Assembly (NCBI GenBank): GCA_002049455.2
Contig: KV918862.1
Location: forward strand, 62,001-126,000
DNA length: 64,000 bases
DNA from: Porphyra umbilicalis
Taxonomy: Eukaryota > Rhodophyta > Bangiophyceae > Bangiales > Bangiaceae
Reading direction: 5' to 3'
Below are positions 34,931 to 46,896 of this stretch, in pieces. Position numbers and translations under genes: made by a program. Under the pieces are notes generated by a model that did no database searches, had not been told where the DNA came from, and saw only the letters and a program-made list of their open reading frames with translations. The number at the start of each line of letters is the position of its first letter. Positions within the stretch are counted from its first letter, which is position 1.

Positions 34931-35942
34931 GTGCCGCACCACTTGCTGAACCAGGATGACTTGAGGGTTCTGTTTTCGCGGTACGCGCAGGCGATGCTAA
35001 AGAAGATCTCCAATGGAACAGTGAGCCTTGGGAAGAGTGGTAGCACCGTGGACTCGCCCGAACACGATTTCCTCTCATGGCTGGCACCCCCTGGACAGCT
35101 GGAAGGACCCAACAGAGACTGTACTCGCTCACTTCGTGCAGTCATGACCAAAGCTGTCGAGAAGTACGCGAACCAGATAGATTATGCTGCTCACGGCTGG
35201 TCAGGAAACAGACGTGCTGTAAAGATGGATCTGAAGAAGGCTCTACGCACTCGCTGCAACCGAAGACGCACCTCTGATCGACTGCTTGCATATCGGACTC
35301 TCGGAGTATACATGGAAAGTGGTTTTCGCCCGGAGAGTACTGATGCTCGCAACGGCGTCGTCCGGTGCATGCGGGATGAGTTGCAGGACCTCAAGGCTGG
35401 CGATGTCAATCTCTCCGATGAAGAACCAGACTAGGAGGCTCGTACCGCTGCTACTTGCAGTCAACCCCTTGTCGTCTACCATGCTGTCAAGGCCAACGAC
35501 TCAATGCTGACGGCAGGACGACGTGCATACCGTCCTGAATACGTTCTTCATATACAGTCAGTCTCCGTCCATATCCCGTCCGGATGCTGGCCTCCTGGCA
35601 TATGGACGGAACTCACTCCGTTTCGTAACTGGTCGTTACTTGTGGACTGAGATCGACTTGAGATCGAGAACTACGATTGCAAGAGGATCGCAATCGATTC
35701 CACATCCGTCCCGATGGAGACCTCATACCGCCAGGAAGTCGTCCAGAGTGTCCATGAGCAAGCCCTAGTACGTCCTAGACTGTCTGGGTGCTTAAAGACT
35801 TGTACACTGGCCACCTGGAGGGGCCTCAGCATCTCTTTCCCTGCTGCTTTGAGACAAAAGCGTCAGATCGCGGAGTCGGATGCGCGTGTTGCAAGACGTC
35901 AGATCAACTCCTTCAGTATCAACATTCCGCATTTGAACCAGT
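34931..35942 (+). pseudogene. decayed open frame of unknown family
   Basis: One frame reads for about 336 codons with only two in-frame stops (TAG near 35432 and TGA near 35649). It has ordinary protein composition throughout: NQDDLRVLFSRYAQAMLKK, KYANQIDYAAHGWSGNRRAV, an acidic LSDEEPD before the first stop, then RAYRPEYVLHIQSVSVHI and PPGIWTELTPFRNWSLLVD, and a C-terminal ARVARRQINSFSINIPHLNQ. The first 168 codons could still be a complete small gene. No domain was recognised. An upstream exon is possible because the same frame is open back to about 34889. Confidence 0.4.
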
Positions 35943-38337
35943 AGGTGCGGCTCCGGACTAGCGGGCTACATGAGTATTCGAAAGCGACCGTGCAGCACGG
36001 CAACGACACCTGTTCTTCCGGAGGGTGGGATATGGATGGAGACTGACTGTACTGGTGGTCTCGCACGTTTTTTTTGTCGTCGCTGTTGTGTTTGACCGTC
36101 CATTTGTCTTTCTATTATTGTCATTTACTTGCTGGATCCTGTCGTTTTTCCATATGTTTTCCGCGGATTTCTCCAATATATTTTCTTACATCCCGTCTAC
36201 GAGAAAAACTGAGGGACCTCCTGTCGGTAAATCTGTCAGATAAACAGCGTACCCACATACGGAATCGTCTTGAAACATGTCCTTGGGACTAGTTGCGCGT
36301 GTCGTCGCACGAACAAAATCAAAAGCAGCTCTTCAGCCGGTCCATGAAACCATCATGGGGATAAAGCAGTCCTCCATATTGAGGACCTCCTTGGAGGACA
36401 TACCTGGCTTCATTTGCCGCAATGTTCTGTCGCACTTTCCCGGAATCATCGCTATGCATGTGTCTCGCATCGTACACAGAGCTAGTCCTTTGTCTATTCC
36501 GGGGATGGTCTCGCCGTCTGACGTCGCACTCGTCCCTGGTTCAGGCTCTATCGCAGGTCTCAAGCGAGGAATGAAGCGTTGCTCGTGCTCTTGCTTCGAG
36601 TACATCGCCTGAATGGGATTTTGATAAAACTCTGGACCAGTGTCTTGAAAGTGCCTATGGTTTCACTTCAGGTTCAGTCCAGAGACCATACCGCAAGATA
36701 CGCCGCGAAGCTATTGCAGTTTTCCCGATTCTGGCCGATCCGGACAAGAACATCCTACAGTTCACATAACTTCTGATTGGTCGAGAGGTCATATCCGGCC
36801 GGATGGATGGCTGTCGTGCATCTGTTCTGCACAGTTGTTCTTGTCGGGATCGGCCAAAATTGGGGAGACTGCAATATGTTGTAAAACAGACTGCAAGACA
36901 GTCGTGGAAACAGTCCGGAAAACAGTCCGGACAACAGTCCCCGAGCCGACGCCGGGGCGATGACGTTGACAACCGCCTGGGCCTCCGCGCAGTAGCGGAG
37001 ACGGGGGGACCAAACAGAAAGGACCAAATACCGATATGTGTATACGGGGCATTGAGGGCGAGCGGATGCCCCGTTGTCCGAGAAGCAGCTTGCTGCACTC
37101 CACGCAATCCTGGGTGCAACCACTACCCATCCATCCTCCAGTCAAAAAGGCTATGATTCACGCACACGTTGACAGCAGATGAATCGATCTCCGTACTCAG
37201 CGCCTAGGGTGCTACACAGCCGATTGGCAACAGTTGACATGAAGAAGGGTCTGGGAGCAGAACTCTCAGCGCGACCGACCTGCAGGGGGTATGGCAACGA
37301 GGCAGTCAGAGCGGCCGCACAGCGCCGAACCACCTGGCTGATCAATTTGAAGTGGTCAACGAAAGCTCCTGTTTGCCCGGGAAGTTAATCATAAGTACAA
37401 CGAAGTCGTTTGTCGTTTGGTTTGGTTCGTTTCTTGAAATCAACCTGATTCATCGAACCATCTGTAGATTCAACATGAACTTACAACCCTGCTCAGAGCT
37501 GCCTCCGATCGAAGAATCATTCTTGCTTCTTATTTCTTTCAGAAGAACAGATCTCACTTTATCTCGTGAATTTCATACCACCGCGCAGTGTATCTCGCCG
37601 GTGCAGGAACCCAACCCCACGCTCAGATTTCAACCCAACCCCACGTTCGTGCTGGGGCCCCAACAGATTACAGCGCTTGCATCTCTCGCCGGACCCGCAA
37701 TATGGCTATGGCGCAACGCATTGTGAAGCGCACTTGGGGCGCTCGTCGGCATCTGGACACACCGTATCCATACTTGTGATGTGATGGCGGTTACAACGGT
37801 GTAAAGGACTCTCGCCAACGGCCGCCCGAAACCTCTGCACAAAATATTGCGGGGAAACCCATCATCTGATGGATCATCAGGGGGGTTCCCCAAGAAAAAG
37901 CGGGGTCCACAACACCCAAGACGGCCATTGTGGTCCTAGGATACCCCCTTCAAGGAGCACAGCGAAGGAGGGCATCCATGACCCAGTCAGCAATAGTCTC
38001 ATTGGTGGGGTGACTCACTCTCGGAGGCATTACAGTTCTCCAGTCGCGAAGTTTCAGTGTGCCGTGGGCGCCTAAATCCCGGCTTGAACCGAGACCACCA
38101 CGTGTTGAGCGCTCCCAACCCCGCAGTGCTTCGCCCGTGCCCCCCACCTTCTTTCTCACGCCGCTGACGTGCGTCCTGTAGCGGGGAGGGTGATTACGCC
38201 CGTACAAGTCGCCCGCTTGAGGTGCGAGACGAGCAGGCAGCGTCGTGTGCGCTGGCGAGCCTCATCTTTTCCGTGTGGTCTTCCTTTTGTTTTGGTGCCG
38301 TGGCGGCGGTGGCCGCTCGGTCGGCCGGGGGCCCGTC
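35943..38337. other. no supportable gene; upstream flank of the nucleoporin-like gene
   Basis: It contains a foldback (listed separately), a 12-bp triple repeat (acagtccggaaa) at about 36905-36941, and a ~25-bp duplication (acccaaccccacg) near 37612-37645. The last few hundred bases before 38338 are GC-rich and pyrimidine-rich, as expected for a 5' leader. Confidence 0.35.
36712..36876. repeat. inverted repeat (foldback), ~49-bp arms
   Basis: Arms 36712-36760 (tattgcagttttcccgattc...) and 36827-36876 (its near-complement) pair at about 80-85% across a 66-bp loop. It may be the end of a foldback element or a hairpin in a transcript. Confidence 0.65.
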
Positions 38338-41300
38338 ATGACCCGCCTCGGCCTCATCGTGCGACTGCTGTTTCGCGCGTTGGTGAACACCCTGTTCGTA
38401 CTGGCGTTGTTGGCGTCGGCAGCGATTGTGCTGTTGTGGATTATAGGGAGGAACAAGCAACTGCAGGAACGGCGGCAGCGACGACGGTATGTGTGGCGGA
38501 GCGTGCTGGGGGGGGGGGGGGTCCCGCTGGTCGGCTTGACGTCGTGGTGTCGGTCGCTATCCGCACGAGCTATGTTGATTTGCGACCGTGCCGGCAATAC
38601 ATGTACATACGTTTTTCTAGGTGCTGAGCGTTGACTGACTCGCGTGTCCATCCGTGTCGTTCCCCCCGTACACTGGTTTGTCGATTGCTGGCACGCCGCC
38701 TTGTAGCTATGGTGCAAATGCATCTCCACGCGCAGAGGAGCAGCAGGCGGGTCTCTGGCCAGATCCGCCGACCCCTTTTGGTTCCATTGTGTCGCCGACG
38801 CAGGATGTACCGCCTCGGCGGCTCTCCTTTTCCGTATGTTCGGAGTAATCCTGTGTCGGGACACGCGGGCAAGCAATGGAAATTGCTGCAGTGTTGTGAG
38901 CCATACCCGATTCTTGTCGGCGGAGCGGCTGCGTGCATATTGGTTTCCAAGTGTGACAGAACTGGTACTCTGGCCGCCTTGTGCATATGTCTCTGTATGT
39001 CTTATCCTAACGCTGCTGTTGATGCTCTGTCTGTTCGTCGTTTGATTTCTCTTTGTTTCCTGATTTGCTCAGACCGGCCAAGGTGGCGCGGCTTTCGGCG
39101 CCCAGACAGGGGTAGCTGCAGCGCCTCAAGAGGCGCCTGGCGTCACCGCCCACGCGCCGGCTTCGACACCGGTTGCGGCAGGCACATTTGGTGGTCGTGG
39201 CCGCAGTGACGCCGGCCGCACAACGCCGGGCTCGTCGGCACGTCGGGTGTCCTTCCTGTTAACGCCCGAGCAGGAGCGCCGAGTCAGTACTGGAGGCAGC
39301 CTTTGGGATAGCGGCGACAGCTCTGATCGTGTACCGTCATCGCCCCGTGTGGTCGTGACGCGCCTGGCTGGTCAGCCCACTGGGGAGAATATGGCGACGG
39401 CTGCGGCGGCGGCGGCTCCCGAAGGGTACGTTGTAAGAGAAAGAGCGTCTTCCCGTTGCTCATCACTTGCTCTTCTCTGCATACGTTCTGGTGATCTGGG
39501 CTTCTTTTGGTGTGGCCGCCGGCCTGCGGGCTTCATTTTTCACGAATGTTTTGTACTAACCTTTCATTGTTTCTTCCCGCCTGGCCGCTCCTGTTCCTTG
39601 CTGTTAACGGACTGGCACTGGCGTTGTGTTCGGTTGGTGGTGGGGCGTGTTGTTTTCCTGGTTGGATGTTTCCTAACGCAGGCCTGGTGGTAGGACTGGG
39701 GCTCGCGTCGATTCTGGGTCTAGTCCTGTTTCTGCAGACGAGCCGGTGGACACCCGCGCACCTTCGTCTTCACCTCGGTCTTCGCGCAAGGGTGGCAAGG
39801 GCGGGCTGACTCAGCGTCGGGCTCGCTTTGGTGGTGAGGTCGCGCGACGCCCCATTAGCAAGAAGTCACAGGCTGCTGTCCTGTCTTCCTCCGCATGGAC
39901 GGCCGGTGGAGGCAGTTCCGGCCCGCTGTCTCGGAAACAACTGGACTCCCGCCTCTTCACGAGCGTGTCGCTGCGGTCCCAGCCGTTGGCCGGCGCTGCT
40001 GGCGATGGCCGTGCTGGTCGCAGCGGAGCGCATGATTCGGATTCCATGCGGGACCGTGGCGACATCGGTGTCGTGTGTGAGGATAGTACGGAGACCATCA
40101 CTGGAGGGAAAGGTGATGGCGGCAGCCGCGCGAACTCGAGTGACGCGTCTGGCGCGGACTCGGGCGACAACGGGGACGACGTGGACCAGTGCATTATCTA
40201 CCCGTCGGGCTTCAAGCCGCAGTCGCGCACAGTGGATGGGAGCTCCGCTGCGACCGCATCTACCAACCCGCCACCGAGCCGTTTGACTGCGACCAACCCC
40301 CGGATGCAGAAGATGCTGGCCAGTGCCATCCAGAAGGCAAGCTCATCCTCCACTGCCACGGCGGCTGCAGCTGCTCGCCGTTCACGTCTGATTCGCGGTT
40401 CCTCATCAGGCACCCAGCCGGTCCCAATGCCCCGCTCTCTCTCCTCTGCTAGTGCACTCCTGGGCACCGCGGGTGTGTCGTCTCGCTCCACGGTGGCTTG
40501 GGAGCGAAGCCGTCGCGCTGCGGCTGCCCGTGTGGCCAGAATGCTAGCTGACGCTGATGCTGCTGAGGCGGCGGCCTCGGCTGTTGCGTCCCAGTCTGAG
40601 GCACACTTGCGTGCGGCTGCAGCAGCGGAAGCGGCGGCCGCTTCCGTTCGTGCGCAGGCGGCGGCAGAAGAGACGGAGTTGCTGGCGCAGCAGCCTGGGC
40701 TCCGTAGGGAAGCGCAGCCGCTGTCAACCGAGAAGGTGCTGCCACATGCTTCGGTCCACAGGGCGCCGCCGCAGTCGGAGGCATCGCCGGCCTCGGCGGA
40801 GCGCACCGCTCAACCGGTACAAGGAGCCAAGCGTCGGCAGCTGCACCAGCAATCTGCTGCGTCGCAGCTTGGCTCTCGTGCACCTCCCGCGTCGTTGTTC
40901 GAGCAGCTGGGCCCGCCCCAGCAGCAGCCCCATCGTGCCTATCATGAACAGGGGCAGGCATCAGCCGGCACGGCTGATCTGTCGCGGCTGACGAGGCGGG
41001 CTCCGGAAGGCGGATTCTCATCTGCCGACCGGTCGTCTAGGGGTGACCACGCTGGCAGCGGTCCTGTGTCGTCAGTGCCCACAGGCGGGTTTGGCACCGG
41101 GAGCTCACCCTTTTCGTCTGCTCCTCTCCCTCGGTCTTCCGCACCTCCTTCGCACTCCGCTGCAGCACCGGTGTCCTCGTGCATCCCCTCTTTTGACGTG
41201 TCCCCCTTTTTGTCTGGCGGACTGGCCCCGAGGTCTGGAGGGCGCCCGGTGGCGTTGCCGACTTCGGTTGTGGTGCCCTCCTTTGCCCGAAACGGTTTGT

Positions 41301-42073
41301 CGCTGACGCCCAACGGTTCGTCTCCTGCGAATGGGGCTGCCCATTCCTCCAAGGACTCCGGCTCATCTCGGCGTCCGAGCCAGCCACCGAGCATCTCCTT
41401 TGGGGCGCCGACGCCGAGGACCTTGGGCAGCAATGGCACTAGCGGCTTCGGGGGCAATGGTGCATTTGGTGGTGGCCCTACCTTTGGCCAATCGGCGGGT
41501 AAGGACGGCGACATCGTCCCTGCGAGCAAGGCATCCAGTGGTGGTGCGTTTGGCGGCGGCTTTGGCGGCAGCCTAACCTTTGGTGGGGCCAGCCTGGGCG
41601 GTGCTCCGGCTCTCCGTGGCGCGCGTGCCCCGAATGTTGCTTCAACTGCCCCGGCCGGTACCGATGCGGGCGCTGTATCAGGTGGCCTGAAGCGGTCACC
41701 TTCACAGCTGGCATTGGAGGCTGTTGGCGGTGCTGCTGCGGGCGGTGCTGCACGCGGTGCTGCGGGTGGTGCTGTACGCGGTTCTGCGGGCAGGACGAGT
41801 GTTTCAACTCCCGGTCTTGGTGGCGGCGGTGGCGCCCCGTTAGCTAGTTCTGGTGGTCCAGGTGGGGGTGCACTTGGTGCCAGTGGGGGTGGCGGGTTCT
41901 TTGCGCCGCCGCCGCCTTTCACTGCCGGTGCTTTTGGAGCTGGCATGTCTGCGCCAAACGCCCAGCTTCCGGCCCCGCCGGGGGCACCACCGGCTGGTGG
42001 AGGTGGTGGTGGGGCGGCACCACTGGGTGCTGCTCCTTTTTCGTTTGGGCTGCCACCTCCGAAGCTGCTTTAA
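38338..42073 (+). CDS. membrane-anchored FG-repeat nucleoporin-like protein (POM121-like architecture)
   Basis: Four exons join without frame conflict: 38338-38486, 38707-38833, 39073-39425, 39682-42073 (donors gtatgt, gtatgt, gtacgt; acceptors gccttgtag, tttgctcag, cctaacgcag), giving 1006 residues. Exon 1 encodes one transmembrane segment near residues 12-38 (LFVLALLASAAIVLLWII), then the basic RNKQLQERRQRRR. The rest is Ser/Ala/Gly-rich and disordered, with a charged Ala-rich helix at about residues 480-545. There are 14 Phe-Gly dipeptides (TPFGS, AAFGAQ, GTFGG, ISFGAP, GAFGGGPTFGQS, GGGFGGSLTFGG, PFSFGLPPPK), densest after residue 780. FG repeats form the permeability barrier of nuclear pores. 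A single N-terminal membrane anchor plus FG tail is the layout of vertebrate POM121. Whether this is homology or convergence cannot be told from one sequence. The start is the first ATG before the membrane segment. Confidence 0.65.
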
Positions 42074-42464
42074 CTTTCTTCGTTGTGTGCTCGTCTTGTC
42101 TTTTGTCCAGAGGTCCTCCGTTTCTCTGCTTAAAAGAGGTGCGACTCGCTCTGAAAGCGTAATCGAATCCTCGGGTCTGCGTGCGTGTCTGAGTGCTGGG
42201 TGGCTCTGTTTCACGCGACAGACATGCGGCATCCACAGCCACGGTTCTCTTGCGTGCAATGCAATAGCTGAGCGTACTGGCAAGTGTTCTTGTGAACAAC
42301 GCGGAGACATAATAGGGAAAGGGCATCGTCGCTAGGAAAAAAATATAAGCAGGTGGCACGGGGATACAGTAGGAAAAGAAAGGGAACCATGACGAACACA
42401 AAGGTGTGACGGCTGCCAACGTGTTCGCGGCGCGGCCAGTGGCTACAGAGCGGCCCCGAAGCAA
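42074..42464. other. intergenic 3' region between convergent genes
   Basis: This 391-bp stretch lies between the stop of the FG-repeat gene and the stop of the RAMP4-like gene, and should hold both 3' untranslated regions. No canonical AATAAA was seen. Confidence 0.5.
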
Positions 42465-42992
42465 TTACTTCTGGAAAGCGCGCAGAAGCTCAAAGATGGA
42501 GGAACCCAGGATGAGAAACACAAAGAGCCCCAGTACAACGGGGCCGACTGCGAGGCCCTTGTCCTTGGCGACGACCTATGGACCACATCGATACCGGCCA
42601 GTCATGGAAACACATGGGGTGCAGTAGGCGCGGGACAGGCCGCACTGACAACGCTTTCAGTTAAGAGGCCAAACCGTGCAGACCAGGCTGCGCAGCGTTC
42701 CGCTGACACCCACGCAAGCTGCCGTCAACTCTCATCCCAGCGGTGCGCCTGCTGAGCACACCCAAAGGGCCGCAAGGCCCGCACAAGCACCGACAAAGGC
42801 ATACGCGTATGCCGTAAGAGCAGGGACAGTCCAAGCCGTCCCGCAGTGCACCTCCGCCTCCAGCCGCGACCACCCCCAAAAAGGCGCCACCAACCGCCGA
42901 CGTACCTTATCCTTGGCGTTCGTGGACGTCTTGCGCGTGATGTTCTTGTCGAACTTGGCCTCTGCGACCTTCAACCGCTGCGATGACACCAT
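42465..42992 (-). CDS. RAMP4/SERP1-family ER membrane protein, two exons
   Basis: Exon 1 (42992-42906) starts MVSSQRLKVAEAKFDKNI and ends KTSTNAKDK before a gtacgt donor. Exon 2 (42575-42465, acceptor gtccatag) adds VVAKDKGLAVGPVVLGLFVF, then a single C-terminal membrane segment and LLRAFQK. The join is phase 0 and the product has 65 residues, the usual size. RAMP4/SERP1 (yeast Ysy6) is a tail-anchored protein of the endoplasmic reticulum that binds the Sec61 translocon and helps protect new membrane proteins under stress. The family signature is visible: the QR start, F/H-x-KNIT motif, Lys/Asn-rich linker, GPVxLxLFxF membrane helix. It converges on the FG-repeat gene. Confidence 0.88.
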
Positions 42993-43598
42993 GGTGACTG
43001 GTGGGACAAGTGCGGCGCTCGAGGGAGGGTCGATGGTGGTAAGATGGCGTGGTGCAGCAGTAGCCAACAGACCAGAGAGGCCGTAGGTGTGTGGTATGGA
43101 CAAATGTATCATGGAAGAAGGGGGAAGGCCCGCACAAATCGAGAGGGAAAGAAGGGCCAGGCGCCGGGGAAGAAGAGGGGGCAGCCGTGTAGCAGAGGCC
43201 GTGCCGGCACGCTGCCCATAAGAGCAACGAGGCACGGCGATAGGGCTGACACCATGGGCCCAATTAGACGGCGGCTGACAATCTAACCAAGGATGTTTCG
43301 CTTTGCTATGTACCATCTCTGCTGTTTGATTGGTCATTTCTGGATTGACTGTACCTTGTTTTGTGATGGATTTGTTGAACAAGAGCGAAAGAGCATGCTG
43401 TCTTTATGGGGGATACTACTTTGACGGGTCATTCAGCGCGGATCAGAGCATCTCCACCAATGGCTCCAACCGTCCAAACAGCCAAACGTGGCACCGTTTG
43501 GCTAACGGGGGCATTGGTGGAGAAAGCGAGGTCCAAAACTAAACTTTAGTGTGTGACGGTGGTGTGACGGCCCAAAAATAGCACTCCTCTTGTTTTCT
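42993..43598. other. 5' flank of the RAMP4-like gene
   Basis: A minus-strand promoter is expected here but no TATA-like element stands out. The stretch ends at the left terminal repeat of the large TIR element. Confidence 0.4.
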
Positions 43599-43721
43599 AA
43601 TTCCCTGGCCTTTAGGACAGGGTTCTCTCAAAGTGTAGTGATGCACACATATACTTAGATCGTGGGACTTGCTCTCCGTTTCATAGGTGGCATTCTGCAT
43701 TCGTGTCCTCAGCGATCTGAG

Positions 43722-45829
43722 CAGGGTTGACAGGGGATGATTATAGTCGGATTAATGCACGTGAAAATTTCACTGTATTAATGCAAAACATGGATCGGCA
43801 TACTATAGTCATGCAACGTGTGCACCACGTGGCGGTAGTTGCATTCCATTTACTCATGTAAAGATGAAAATATGTACCATAATTGAAAGTCGGCGCTGGG
43901 GGAGGGGGGGGTCGGGGGTGGAAGTGGTCCGGGTGTGGCGGGATGGGTGGCCTGGACGTGGAGGGGAGTGGGCCCCTGTTGTGCCCCCCGCTCTTATGTG
44001 GAGGGGGGGGGTAGACGGTGGGCGACGGCCGCGCATGAGTACTGTGCACCTAGGAGGGGGGCTCGGGCAGGCGGTGGGCAGTGTGGCGTGCGGGGCAGGC
44101 ACGGGCGCCTGGCGGGAGCTGTGCCCGCAGGCCCCCCCAGTGCTCCAGCCACGACGCTCTCTGGCGACACAGCCAGTGCCGCCGCCCCCCGCGAAATGGC
44201 TGCCTGGCATTGCCCGCAGCGCCGCCCCCCCCAGCGTGACGGCTGCCTGGCATAGCGTGCAGCTCCCCCCCCCCCCGCGAAACGGCTGCCTGGCATTGCC
44301 CGCAGAGCCACCGTAAGCTCGCGTAGATCGCCACACAGCGTTTTGTCCCCGATTCCTTAAAACTGAGAACTGCGAGATTCGAACACGCCCACCGACGGCT
44401 CGCAGAACAGTTGCACATTGATCATGCGATCAAATTATGCCCACTTTTTGTTGATCTCGGAGACAGGGCCCGCAGTGGAGTTCAGAAGTGCGCGAAGACC
44501 ATCTGCACCGATATTCAGTGGGAATTATCCTCACACCAGCACCTGCAGATTTGGCAATTGTCCGGCGAAGTTGCTGCCCCATGCTCATGAAGGATCATTC
44601 CGATTCGCTGGTTCTGATCGTTCTGCGTATCGTGCTGAGAACTGTCCTGAAGTGGGAGTAAGATCATCCTGAGGATCGTGCTCAGGACTACCCTGGCGTC
44701 GGAGTACAATCATCATGGGGATCGTCGTCATAGATTGAGTGAACGAGTGCGCAAGATTGATCTAGATTCCTGCCTCAAGGACTCGATCGTAGATGATAGC
44801 CTAGACTACTTCGAGTGACGTCGTGAGGAGGGTCTGCCGAAACCGATCAGAGAGCAAGACCTGCCCATGGGGCGTCGCTCCTGGACCACAAAACGTGTGC
44901 AGAGGGAACCTCAATGTGACTTGGTAGTCATGCGACCGACACGCTGTTTCCCGGCGCAGAGGGGATGGGAACTGGGTAAACATGCGTCGGCTCGCACATC
45001 GAGAATACCGTGAAGTCCCGGACGCACCCAGTCCCGATTTATGAATGATTGGGTCTCCCTCACGCGCAGTAAATTCGTTCTCAGCTCAGTGGCAATCTCG
45101 TCCCCTTTCGTCCTAACACAGCACGTCCCGAACTCGCAATCCCCGAGTTCAATTCGGTTCAGAAGCACTCGCACCAGTTTCTCAAGCGCATGAGTGATAT
45201 GTCAGATTGCAAGTTGGGCATTAGACTGAACGAAGAGAGAGTTCACAGGTTTGTGTTCGCACTGTTGACGAAATAGACAGACATTTTGTTTGCGGAAGAG
45301 GCAGTCAGACTATCAGTTGAACAAGTCCTCACATTTTTTTCGAATGACAGACCCCGAGATGATCTGTGGGTCAGGATGACACTGCTTCTGGAACAATCCC
45401 AGAGTCAGTCCCGAAGATGATCCGTTGAACGAGTCCAGAACTGTTGTGATGAACTGCCGAATCACAGAGGTCACTCGAGAATCAGGCAACCAGAAATGTA
45501 GGATTTTCGCTGATCGACGGAACTGTTGTGCACATGATCCTCCGAATCATGCTGAGGCCATCTCACAGGAGCTTTGCATGGCTATCTCAAAACATTCTTT
45601 CGCGTCTACTCGTTATAGATTTACAAGCCGGCAAATTTAGAACTATCCAGGCGATGAAATACCGACCCGCAGTGCAGGCGAAACGGTCGGAATAAAGTTT
45701 GATATATATCGGAACGTGAAACGCATAAGTCTTTGACAAATGCTTACTAAAAGTATTCTGTCAGCCTTTCTATATTTATACTGAGATGAAACCTTTAGCG
45801 GATGAGTACACCGTAAACTTGCAACCCTG
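43722..45829. mobile_element. 2.1-kb hAT-like insertion in the left TIR
   Basis: The ends are CAGGGTTG and CAACCCTG. The flanks GATCTGAG (43714-43721) and AATCTGAA (45830-45837) form an 8-bp duplication with two changes. The uninterrupted right TIR reads ...GGATCTGAGGGCGTG, so the empty site is known. It contains a GC-rich stretch with a ~42-bp tandem repeat (three copies of GGCTGCCTGGCAT... at 44178-44304) and a nested 1341-bp element. No transposase. Confidence 0.8.
44334..45674. mobile_element. 1341-bp element with CAC(A/T)GCG ends, copy 1
   Basis: This matches copy 2 (51609-52949) along its whole length with only scattered changes (about 97%), at a constant offset of 7275 bp. It starts CACAGCG and ends CGCAGTG, so the inverted ends are CAC(A/T)GCG. 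The flanks are CA on both sides, a possible 2-bp duplication. There is no coding potential. Ends and duplication size would suit a non-autonomous CACTA-type element. Confidence 0.75.
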
Positions 45830-45837
45830 AATCTGAA

Positions 45838-46896
45838 GGCGTGTCAGCGTTGGAAGGGTCGCGATGACACTAAAAGCGAATGAAGTTACGCGGCTGAGAA
45901 GGACTGCCCTGCCACAGGGGTCACAGGGCCCGGACGGCGCCTGCCTCCCTACCCCCCCCCACCGCCCGGAGTTGCGCCCGGCGACCGCGCGCAGCTACTT
46001 CCCAGGTTCGACGCACCTACGATGACCCGCGGATGATCGTGTCTGCGCGCCGACTTCTGTTGCGGCGGCTCGTCGGCGGTTTCTGACGCCATCTAGCGGC
46101 GCGGTTCAAGGCGGCCCGTCGCGCGGCGGTCGGTCCCACCCGCCCGCCCGTGCGCCAGCCGAGCATCGAAAAACACTCCCAACACTCTACCCTCTTTCGG
46201 ACGTCCAGAAGCAGTCGAAGCAATCCGCCGAACACCCCTTCAATGCTCATCTAGACGTCGCGCGGTCTCGATAGTCGAAGCGATTGCAGCGCGTGCCGGC
46301 ACGTGCCTGCCCGCACGAGAGCCCCCTGGCCGCATGGTCTACTTCTTGTTCCATGGTGGGTCACTTTGGGTACATGGTACCCACAGATCATCGATTGTTC
46401 GGCTCGCCATGCGGCACCGCCGGCGCGCGCTTTTTGGCGTGGCCCTGGGCGCCTGCATCGGCACTGCTGGTCGCTACCGGGCGCGGCCGCCCCGCGCCAC
46501 TGGCACCCTGCGCACGCAATGCGCTTCTTTCCGCCTTTTTTGCGGCTACGGGCATGGCCGCCGCTTCCTGTCTACTTCTGGGCGTACTGGGGCGTGCTCG
46601 AGGGGGGGGGGGGCAGCAGCAGGCGCTGCATGTGGTGGCGGCATCGCGACTGTGGCCGGGGCGGTCTGGGTGTGGGGGCCGCTACTTGGGGCGGGCGGCC
46701 GGGTGAGCAGGTGCATACCGGGCAGTACGCTGTGACCTGGTCATCGCTCTGGGGTGGTTCTGCGGTACGTGTGTTGGGTGCTCCGGGGGGTGGCACGCCA
46801 TGGCCTGGTCGCAGCCGGACTGCGGAACTGGCCGGGGGGCGTGGGGGGGGGGCCGGTGTCGGTGTTCGGCTCACAGGACCCCACTGGGCTGCCTGA
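45838..46896. other. inner left TIR and leader of the Ulp1-like gene
   Basis: 45838-46156 is the inner part of the left terminal repeat. From there to the ATG at 46897 the DNA is very GC-rich with Pro/Gly-coding frames on several phases and no clear start. Confidence 0.45.

Noticed and set aside
44370-44395. possible tRNA B box (gagattcgaacacgcc) in both 1341-bp elements
   Set aside because: No matching A box, acceptor stem or cloverleaf could be drawn around it.
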